Shown piece after piece: positions 7,385 to 13,432 of a stretch of DNA of 14,751 nt. Under the pieces are notes generated by a model. The model saw only the letters and a list, made by a program, of their open reading frames with translations. It did not search any database and had not been told where the DNA came from. The DNA is taken from positions 1-14,751 of the forward strand of contig JAFRMM010000189.1 in NCBI GenBank assembly GCA_017430675.1. The letters are read 5' to 3'. The position numbers and the translations under genes were made by a program. This stretch comes from Prevotella sp. GTDB taxonomy: Bacteria; Bacteroidota; Bacteroidia; Bacteroidales; Bacteroidaceae. Numbering within the stretch: the first letter of the stretch is position 1; every line of letters begins with the position of its first letter.

Positions 7385-8221
7385 TCATATCGCGGCCAGG
7401 GCTAAGGAGTAATACTTGGATTCCGGACTGTCGGCACGCGAGGGCAGCACACAGCAGCACTGCATCCCTTGCAGCACACCTGCCGTCTTGGCATAACCGA
7501 AGAGGGTGAGTGTCTTATAGAACACGTTGCCCGCAACGATATCCGGGAAGATCAGGGCATCGGCCTGTCCGTCGATCACGGAGTGGATGCCTTTCTCCCG
7601 CAGACTCACACTGTCGAGCGAGGTCTTCAGATCCAGGGGACCATCGATGATACAACGGCCGAACTTACCCGTCTGAGCCTCTGCAATGATCTCTAAGTAA
7701 TCGACTGTATAGGGGAAGGTCTTGGCACTGACCTTCTCGGCACAGTGGATGAGTGAGATACGGGGTTCCTCAATGCCAAGGGCATGACAGATATAGTTTA
7801 CATAATGGATCTGCTGGCGACGCTGAGCCTCAGTGGGCACAGGTATCACAGCCGCATCCGTGAAGAACAGCAGTTTTTCGTACTTTGGAATCTCGGCCAT
7901 CGCCACATGGGTTAGCACATGACCGGGACGCATGATACCCGTCTCCCTGTCGAGGATAGCACGCAGGATGACATCAGTATTGATAAGCCCCTTCATCAGG
8001 ATATCGGCTTCGCCGCTCTTACACATGGCAACGGCCCTACGGGCGCATTCCTCCTTGTCATCACCATCCACATAGACGGGCTCGATAAATCCCATCTCCT
8101 GTCCCTTCTCCACGGCATATCGCGTACTGGCATCGTTGGCACAGACAACGGCTACACGTTTCTTGTCTCCCCGCTGCTGGAGGAAGACAATCATGTCGTT
8201 CAAGTTTCTAATTGATTGCAT
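7385..8221 (-). CDS. ptb: Phosphate butyryltransferase
   Basis: This 278-residue enzyme of the phosphate acetyl/butyryltransferase family exchanges CoA for phosphate on butyryl-CoA (or isobutyryl/valeryl-CoA), giving the acyl-phosphate that butyrate kinase uses to make ATP. Recognisable segments are ADILMKGLINTDVILRAIL, HVLTHVAMAEIPKYEKLLFF, the TDAAVIPVP block, IIDGPLDLKTSLD and the C-terminal signature ALIFPDIVAGNVFYKTLTLF followed by CCVLPSRADSPESKYYSLAL. The length is usual for Ptb and too short for long Pta enzymes. ATG 8221 begins MQSIRNLNDMI, as expected. It is divergent from the GH95 gene and convergent with buk. Some family members prefer branched-chain substrates, so the exact acyl group is open. 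Confidence 0.94.
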   Translation of the reverse strand: MQSIRNLNDMIVFLQQRGDKKRVAVVCANDASTRYAVEKGQEMGFIEPVYVDGDDKEECARRAVAMCKSGEADILMKGLINTDVILRAILDRETGIMRPGHVLTHVAMAEIPKYEKLLFFTDAAVIPVPTEAQRRQQIHYVNYICHALGIEEPRISLIHCAEKVSAKTFPYTVDYLEIIAEAQTGKFGRCIIDGPLDLKTSLDSVSLREKGIHSVIDGQADALIFPDIVAGNVFYKTLTLFGYAKTAGVLQGMQCCCVLPSRADSPESKYYSLALAAI

Positions 8222-8249
8222 AGGTTTTTAATTTTGTAGTTTTATGCCG

Positions 8250-8280
8250 CAAATATACGAAAAGTTTTGTATCTTTGCAA
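8250..8280 (-). promoter_or_regulatory. Promoter of ptb
   Basis: On the minus strand TTG (8280-8278) and TATATTTG (8257-8250) are spaced by 20 bases and fit the Bacteroidetes -33/-7 pattern. The -7 box is 28 bases upstream of the ptb ATG. It overlaps the -7 region of the divergent GH95 promoter. Confidence 0.65.
8270..8277 (+). promoter_or_regulatory. -7 element of the GH95-araC transcription unit
   Basis: TATCTTTG matches TAnnTTTG and lies 26 bases before ATG 8304. A good -33 TTTG is missing at 19-21 bases upstream, which would fit a promoter that needs an activator; the AraC regulator encoded downstream is a candidate. Its position also argues against starting the GH95 gene at the upstream in-frame ATG 8244. 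Confidence 0.6.
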
Positions 8281-8303
8281 GCGAAATAGTTAAAATAATC
8301 AAG

Positions 8304-10661
8304 ATGAAGAGATATCTGCTACTTTTAGCGTTAATCACACTGCGTGCAATAGCACAAGATCAGGCACCGATGGTGCTCCAGTACGACAGAGCCGCCGACT
8401 TCTTCGAGGAGTCACTGCCCATCGGCAACGGCAAACTCGGCGCGCTCATCTATGGTGGGACGGATGACAATATCATTTACCTGAACGATATCACCTTGTG
8501 GACAGGAAAGCCCGTTGACAGGAATCTCGATGCGGATGCCCACCAGTGGATCCCCGCCATCCGCGAGGCCCTTTTCAACGAAGACTATGCCAAGGCCGAC
8601 TCCCTGCAACTCCATGTGCAAGGGCCGAACAGCCAGTTTTTCCAGCCCCTCGGCACACTGCATATCAAGGATCTTGGATTAGGAGCCGTCACCGACTACC
8701 ACCGCAGCCTCAGCCTCGACAGTAGCATCGTGAAAGACAGTTATTGGCGCGACGGCAAAAAGATCGAGCGTGAATACTTCGCCTCGAATCCCGACAAACT
8801 CATTGCCATCCGTCTCCGTGGTGACATCAACTGTCGCATTGCCCTGACCACACAAGTGCCCCATCAAGTGAAGGCCATCCCTACCCAACTCACTATGACG
8901 GGCCATGCCACGGGCGATGCCAAGGAGAGCATCCATTTCTGTACGATGATCAGCGTAAAGACCGACGGTGAGACCATGGCCAGCGATTCCTCCCTGACGA
9001 TCACCCATGCCAAGGAAGCCATCCTTTATATTGTCAATGAGACCAGTTTCAACGGTTTCGACAAGCATCCCGTCACTGAGGGGGCTCCCTATTTAGAGAA
9101 TGCCGCCAATGACCTCTGGCACACGCAGAACGATAGTTATAAACGGTTCTACGACCGCCATCTCGCCGACTATAAGGCTTTCTACGACAGGGTGAAGATC
9201 AGGCTCTCAAGTCCTGCTAGCAACACTAACGAGACTAGCACGACTAGCAACACCAGCGATCTTCTAAAGGAATATACCGACAACGGTGGCAATAACCGTT
9301 ACATCGAAGAACTCTACTTCCAGTTTGGTCGCTATCTGCTTATTTCCTGTTCCCGCACACCTGGCGTACCCGCCAACCTGCAAGGACTTTGGACGCCCCA
9401 CCTCTGGTCTCCTTGGCGCGGCAACTACACCGTCAATATCAATCTCGAAGAGAACTACTGGCCCGCCTTCGTGGCCAACATGGCGGAGATGGCGCAACCC
9501 CTCGATGACTTTATCCAGGCTCTCGCCACCAATGGAAAATTCACTGCCAAGAACTATTATAACATCAGTGAGGGCTGGTGCTCCAGTCATAACTCCGACA
9601 TCTGGGCCATGAGCAATCCCGTCGGTGAGAAACGGGAGAGTCCGATGTGGTCGAACTGGAACATGGGCGGAGCCTGGCTGGTGAACACCCTCTGGGAACG
9701 CTATCTGTTCACGCAGGACAAGACATACCTGCGTACAGTCGCCTACCCCCTGATGAAAGGAGCCGCCACCTTCTGCCGCAACTGGCTCATCGATAATCCC
9801 AAGGCACCGGGCGAGTTGATCACCGCCCCCAGCACCTCCCCCGAGAACGAATACATCACCGACAAAGGCTACCACGGCACCACCTGCTACGGCGGCACGG
9901 CCGATCTCGCCATCATCCGCGAACTCTTCCTTAACACCATCACTGCCGGGAAGGTGCTCGGCGACAAAAACAAGGAAGTAGAGAAAGTCCTTGCCCGTCT
10001 CCATCCCTATACCATCGGTCACATGGGTGACCTGAACGAGTGGTATTACGACTGGGACGACCGTGACTTCCATCACCGCCATCAGAGCCACCTTATCGGT
10101 CTCTACCCCGGTAACCACCTGACGGATCCCGACTTGCAAAAAGCCGCTGCGAAGACTCTTGAGATCAAGGGTGACGAGACCACTGGTTGGAGCACGGGCT
10201 GGCGCATCAACCTCTGGGCCCGTATGAAAAACGGTGAGAAGGCCTACCAGATCTACCGTAAACTGCTCACTGCCGTAGCACCTGAGAAGAGTCGCATACC
10301 CAACTACAGTCATGGCGGTGGTACCTATCCTAATCTCTTCGATGCCCATCCACCCTTCCAGATCGACGGCAATTTCGGCGGTGTAGCCGGTGTCTGCGAG
10401 ATGCTCATGCAATCATCAATAGTCAATGGACAATGTTCAATAGAACTTCTCCCTGCCATCCCCGAGGCATGGAGCGAAGGCAAGGTCAGCGGTCTCTGTG
10501 CCCGCGGCGGCTACGAGGTGGCTTTCGAATGGAAAGGCGGCAAGGTGCGCAACTGCTCCATCAAGTCCAGCCAGAACGGCACCGTCACCTTATTATATAA
10601 TGGACAGCAGAAAACCATCAAACTCAAGGCAAACCAAACTCAAAATATCAAGACGTGGTAA
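8304..10661 (+). CDS. Secreted GH95 glycoside hydrolase, probable alpha-L-galactosidase or alpha-L-fucosidase
   Basis: This 785-residue enzyme starts at ATG 8304, where MKRYLLLLALITLRAIAQ is a signal peptide; an upstream ATG at 8244 would bury it and overlap the promoter. GH95 layout: N-terminal beta-sandwich opening with ADFFEESLPIGNGKLGALIY and the LNDITLWTGKP block, a linker, an (alpha/alpha)6 catalytic barrel, and a C-terminal beta domain. By comparison with the Bifidobacterium enzyme AfcA, the catalytic set is Asn378 and Asn380 (VNIN), Glu514 (TSPENEY) and Asp688 (FQIDGNFG), all present. Thr376 stands where I expect His in alpha-1,2-fucosidases, which hints at alpha-L-galactosidase specificity. 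Two oddities are a tripeptide repeat A/T-S-N at 305-319 and a period-7 DNA tract in the stretch SSIVNGQCSIE. No SusC/SusD pair is adjacent. It is co-transcribed with the AraC regulator gene, whose start it overlaps. Confidence 0.93.
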   Translation: MKRYLLLLALITLRAIAQDQAPMVLQYDRAADFFEESLPIGNGKLGALIYGGTDDNIIYLNDITLWTGKPVDRNLDADAHQWIPAIREALFNEDYAKADSLQLHVQGPNSQFFQPLGTLHIKDLGLGAVTDYHRSLSLDSSIVKDSYWRDGKKIEREYFASNPDKLIAIRLRGDINCRIALTTQVPHQVKAIPTQLTMTGHATGDAKESIHFCTMISVKTDGETMASDSSLTITHAKEAILYIVNETSFNGFDKHPVTEGAPYLENAANDLWHTQNDSYKRFYDRHLADYKAFYDRVKIRLSSPASNTNETSTTSNTSDLLKEYTDNGGNNRYIEELYFQFGRYLLISCSRTPGVPANLQGLWTPHLWSPWRGNYTVNINLEENYWPAFVANMAEMAQPLDDFIQALATNGKFTAKNYYNISEGWCSSHNSDIWAMSNPVGEKRESPMWSNWNMGGAWLVNTLWERYLFTQDKTYLRTVAYPLMKGAATFCRNWLIDNPKAPGELITAPSTSPENEYITDKGYHGTTCYGGTADLAIIRELFLNTITAGKVLGDKNKEVEKVLARLHPYTIGHMGDLNEWYYDWDDRDFHHRHQSHLIGLYPGNHLTDPDLQKAAAKTLEIKGDETTGWSTGWRINLWARMKNGEKAYQIYRKLLTAVAPEKSRIPNYSHGGGTYPNLFDAHPPFQIDGNFGGVAGVCEMLMQSSIVNGQCSIELLPAIPEAWSEGKVSGLCARGGYEVAFEWKGGKVRNCSIKSSQNGTVTLLYNGQQKTIKLKANQTQNIKTW
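9216..9260 (+). repeat. Nine-base tandem repeat coding a Thr-Ser-Asn-rich linker in the GH95 gene
   Basis: Five 9-base units (GCTAGCAAC, ACTAACGAG, ACTAGCACG, ACTAGCAAC, ACCAGCGAT) code ASN-TNE-TST-TSN-TSD at residues 305-319. The tract sits between the N-terminal sandwich and the catalytic barrel and keeps the frame whatever the unit number. Confidence 0.75.
10409..10443 (+). repeat. Period-7 NCAATNN array inside the GH95 coding sequence
   Basis: Five consecutive 7-base units fit NCAATNN: GCAATCA, TCAATAG, TCAATGG, ACAATGT, TCAATAG. They code the part of QSSIVNGQCSIELLPA where GH95 proteins usually have a shorter QSxxGxIxLLPALP loop, so the protein appears about four residues longer here. 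Confidence 0.65.
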
Positions 10662-11530
10662 AGCATTCTATTAAGGAATCCGACCTTAACAAAGCCAAGA
10701 CATGGAGTGAGTCTGTCTATCTCGACGACGACCTCCTGTTGACAGAACGTATCAACGAGGCCCCCATGCCCACGGAACCCCGACGTATGAACTTCATCCT
10801 TATCGGCCTGTGCACCAAAGGAGAGGTCATGTACCAACTGGATACCCAACGGCAGATCATCAAAGCCGGTGACATCTTGATCGTCAGCGATCGGCATGTC
10901 GTCGATAGTTACCAACGCTCGTCAGATATGGAAGGGCTGTGCATGATGGTCTCCGTGAACTTCTACCGTGAGATCATCCAGAACGTGAGCGATGTCAGTT
11001 CCCTGTTCCTCTTCTCCCGCCAGCACCCCGTAATGAGGTTGGAACAGAAGGAGATAGAAACGTTTAAGGCCTATTTCCAGACCATCAAGCAGAAAATCAG
11101 CGACGAAGGAAACCACTTCCGCAAGGATCTGATCAAGACGTTGCTGCTGGCCATGTTCTATGACCTGAGCAACATCATCTACCGCGTGAAGCAAGATGAC
11201 AAGCCACAGACACGGGCAGAGATTATCTTCACGAAGTTCATCAAACTGGTAGAGAAACATTTCCGTCAGGAGCGGCGGGTGGGCTGGTATGCCCAACAAC
11301 TCTGTATCACGGCCAAATACCTGTCAGAGACCGTAAAGAGCGCAAGCCAGCGCACCCCGAATGAATGGATCGACAACTATATCATTCTGGAACTACGGGT
11401 ACAATTGAAAAACTCCACGAAGACCATCAAGGAGATTGCCGAGGAACTGAACTTCCCCAATCAGAGTTTTCTCGGGAAGTTCTTCAAGGAACATGTGGGC
11501 ATGAGTCCGTCGGAATACCGAAAGTCATAG
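10655..11530 (+). CDS. AraC-family transcriptional regulator
   Basis: This 291-residue cytoplasmic regulator has an N-terminal cupin-like sensing domain (MNFILIGLCTKGEVMYQLDT at 45-64, then KAGDILIVSD at 70-79) and a C-terminal AraC/XylS domain with two helix-turn-helix units: VGWYAQQLCITAKYLSETVK (209-228) and KEIAEELNFPNQSFLGKFFK (259-278), closing with GMSPSEYRKS. The start is placed at GTG 10655, which overlaps the GH95 stop; the first ATG in frame is at codon 38 and would cut off YLDDDLLLTERINEAP, a segment conserved in Bacteroidetes members. The overlap suggests translation coupled to the GH95 gene. It probably controls that glycosidase and itself, in response to a sugar, but this is inferred from position only. 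The 3' end overlaps the convergent DUF3109 gene by 6 bases. Confidence 0.9.
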   Translation: MVKHSIKESDLNKAKTWSESVYLDDDLLLTERINEAPMPTEPRRMNFILIGLCTKGEVMYQLDTQRQIIKAGDILIVSDRHVVDSYQRSSDMEGLCMMVSVNFYREIIQNVSDVSSLFLFSRQHPVMRLEQKEIETFKAYFQTIKQKISDEGNHFRKDLIKTLLLAMFYDLSNIIYRVKQDDKPQTRAEIIFTKFIKLVEKHFRQERRVGWYAQQLCITAKYLSETVKSASQRTPNEWIDNYIILELRVQLKNSTKTIKEIAEELNFPNQSFLGKFFKEHVGMSPSEYRKS

Positions 11531-12121
11531 ATAGTCCTGCGCCTTCAGTTCCCTGACGGTATCCAAGAGTTCCTGATACCAGTCCTCACCGAAGCGCCGG
11601 ATCAGCGGGGCCTTCAGGAATTGATAGAGGGGAAGGTCGAGAGCCTTCCCTTTTTCCACGGCAGCCTTGCACACCTCCCAGCGGTTGTAGTTCAGACCCG
11701 TCAAATCCTCGCCAATCTTCTTCGCACGGATAGGATAGAGCGCACAACTCACGGGTTTGCAGAACCGTGTTTTCCCCGCCCGAAACGCCTTCTCCAGCGC
11801 ACACATACAACAAGAGTCATAATAGGTGAACACACAGTCTCTTCCCCTGACAATGCTCGTCACGAGGTCGCCCTCCTGGTCCGTATAAGCCACACCCTGC
11901 TTGTCAATCACCGCCTGTGCCGATGCCGAGAGATCACCCCACACGGCATCGAGACAATCCTCTATTTCTGCGATTTCATCGAGTGTTACAGGGGCTCCGG
12001 CATCACCCTCTACACAACAGGCACCCTTACAGGCGCTGAGGTCACAACAGAACTTCTCCGTCAGGATTTCCGACGAGAGTAGCACGTTACCGACTTGGAT
12101 GATGGGGGGGAGTTTTTCCAA
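11525..12121 (-). CDS. DUF3109 family Cys-rich protein (start uncertain)
   Basis: This protein of about 198 residues belongs to the DUF3109 family, cytoplasmic and of unknown role, with Cys clusters that suggest metal or Fe-S binding. Visible are EKFCCDLSACKGACCVEGDA near the N-terminus, RDCVFTYYDSCCMCALEKAF in the middle, then RFCKPVSCALYPIR and LNYNRWEVCKAA, and the terminal LIRRFGEDWYQELLDTVREL. The family normally starts just before IIQVGNVL, but no ATG is there: ATC ATC occupies the place. TTG 12121 (MEKLPPIIQVG) is taken as the start. The in-frame ATG 12199 is possible but overlaps ung and runs through a 7-base repeat. A run of seven C (12110-12104) also lies near the start. It is the last gene of the gpmI-HD-ung operon and converges on araC. 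Confidence 0.82.
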   Translation of the reverse strand: MEKLPPIIQVGNVLLSSEILTEKFCCDLSACKGACCVEGDAGAPVTLDEIAEIEDCLDAVWGDLSASAQAVIDKQGVAYTDQEGDLVTSIVRGRDCVFTYYDSCCMCALEKAFRAGKTRFCKPVSCALYPIRAKKIGEDLTGLNYNRWEVCKAAVEKGKALDLPLYQFLKAPLIRRFGEDWYQELLDTVRELKAQDYL

Positions 12122-12154
12122 TGGATAATGGATAATGGATAATGGATAATGGAG
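12120..12154 (+). repeat. Heptanucleotide tandem repeat (AATGGAT)x4 plus AATGGAG
   Basis: Four exact AATGGAT units and a fifth AATGGAG run without gaps. The tract fills the gap between the ung stop (12158-12156, minus strand) and the TTG start assumed for DUF3109. On the minus strand the unit is ATCCATT. A seven-base change would shift the frame of any translation starting upstream. Confidence 0.9.
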
Positions 12155-12155
12155 A

Positions 12156-12821
12156 TTACCAGGCGATGGGAGTCTGGCCGTTCTGTTCGAGATAGGCATT
12201 GCAGCGGGAGAACTGATGCTGGCCAAACCAGCCGCCACGATTCGCGCTCAATGGCGAGGGGTGCACGCTCTCAAGTACGAGGTTCCTCGACTTGTCGATC
12301 ATATAAGCCTTCGAACGGGCATAACCGCCCCAAAGCATATAGACCAGATGCTCACGATGCGTGGCCAGTGCCTGGATGGCTGCATCCGTGAATTTCTGCC
12401 AGCCTAAGGAAGAATGGCTGTTCGCCTGATGAGCGCGTACCGTCAGTGAGGCGTTCAGCAACAGCACCCCCTGTTCGGCCCAGCGTGTCAGATTACCTGA
12501 TGTGGGGATAGGCGTACCGAGATCGGCCTGAATCTCCTTGAAGATATTCTGCAACGAGGGGGGGAACACCACACCGTCCTGCACGGAGAAACTCAGTCCG
12601 TGGGCCTGTCCCGGCTCATGGTAGGGGTCCTGTCCGATGATCACCACCTTCACCTTGTCAAACGGACAGAGGTTAAAGGCGTTGAAGATCAGCCTACCCG
12701 GGGGATAGCAGGTCGTGGTCTGATATTCCTGTCGCACACCTGCTGTCAATTGTGCGAAGTACGGCTTCTCAAACTCGTCCTGCAAATACCGCTTCCACGA
12801 CTCCTCAATCTGCACGTTCAT
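12156..12821 (-). CDS. ung: Uracil-DNA glycosylase, family 1
   Basis: This 221-residue enzyme cuts uracil from DNA and starts base-excision repair in the cytoplasm. Family 1 motifs are complete: the water-activating loop GQDPYH (63-68, catalytic Asp65), FPPSLQNIFKEI (86-97), LLNASLTVR (121-129, Asn123 for uracil recognition), LWGGYA (163-168) and the DNA-intercalation loop HPSPLSA (187-193). Length and ends are normal. The start ATG 12821 overlaps the stop of the HD-domain gene in ATGA, so the two are probably coupled. The stop is followed directly by the heptamer repeat. Confidence 0.97.
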   Translation of the reverse strand: MNVQIEESWKRYLQDEFEKPYFAQLTAGVRQEYQTTTCYPPGRLIFNAFNLCPFDKVKVVIIGQDPYHEPGQAHGLSFSVQDGVVFPPSLQNIFKEIQADLGTPIPTSGNLTRWAEQGVLLLNASLTVRAHQANSHSSLGWQKFTDAAIQALATHREHLVYMLWGGYARSKAYMIDKSRNLVLESVHPSPLSANRGGWFGQHQFSRCNAYLEQNGQTPIAW

Positions 12822-13426
12822 AACAGGCTGTATATTTCGTCGATCACTGCTTGCGGAAGCATCATCCGCGGGTCATCACTATGGGGATTGATGGCCTCCA
12901 GGAAATGAGGCAGTTCGTTCTTATAGACCTCCCTCATACGATTGTTCGCCTTGTTCGACATCGAACAGGAGTAGGTGATGTTTGCCAAGCGGTCAGCCAA
13001 CTTCAGAAACGGGGCATAAGGTGTTTCGCGGATGCCGGCATAGTAGCGGTCGTTGCTCCTCTCGGCACGTGTCCTTCCCTTCTCGTTGGTCAGTGCATAC
13101 ACCATCTCTACAGCCATATACGCCTGTTCCTCGTCCATCAAGGATACGGCTCCTTTCTTGACATCATTATAGGACATGCGCGCATCCTCGATGCTGTCGT
13201 GATAGAATGCACCATAAAACAACGGCAGGACATCAGCCTCCTGTTGGCAGACCAGGTGTCCGTATTTGAACACCGAGTCTGCCACCATGTCGAGGTGTAA
13301 ACCGTATGGATGAATCACGTCGTAGCGCTGGTTCACGCTGTCGTGTAGTATATGGGCATGCTGTCTTATCTCTTCTATACCAGCCCTGTACTTATCCACA
13401 TAGGCCTGAAAGTCCTGCTGTGTCAT
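12818..13426 (-). CDS. HD-domain hydrolase of the SpoT/MESH1 type (possible alarmone hydrolase)
   Basis: This 202-residue cytoplasmic protein has the metal-binding pattern of the RelA/SpoT hydrolase branch: a first His in YGLHLDMVADSV (His44), YHDSIEDAR (His76-Asp77 with Glu80-Asp81) and KLADRLANI (Asp145, Asn149). There is no synthetase or regulatory domain, so it resembles small stand-alone alarmone hydrolases. (p)ppGpp 3'-pyrophosphohydrolase activity is plausible, but a general HD phosphohydrolase cannot be excluded. It begins 6 bases after the gpmI stop and overlaps ung by 4 bases, which puts it firmly in this operon. ATG 13426 is the only suitable start and gives the usual N-terminal helix. 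Confidence 0.85.
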   Translation of the reverse strand: MTQQDFQAYVDKYRAGIEEIRQHAHILHDSVNQRYDVIHPYGLHLDMVADSVFKYGHLVCQQEADVLPLFYGAFYHDSIEDARMSYNDVKKGAVSLMDEEQAYMAVEMVYALTNEKGRTRAERSNDRYYAGIRETPYAPFLKLADRLANITYSCSMSNKANNRMREVYKNELPHFLEAINPHSDDPRMMLPQAVIDEIYSLL

Positions 13427-13432
13427 CTGTCC

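Noticed and set aside
8244..8303. Upstream ATG 8244 for the GH95 gene
   Set aside because: It would place 20 extra residues before the signal peptide and include the -7 promoter element in the coding region.
9264..10412. Long open frame on the minus strand opposite the GH95 gene (382 codons)
   Set aside because: The GH95 frame has all catalytic motifs; the antisense product shows no recognisable domain.
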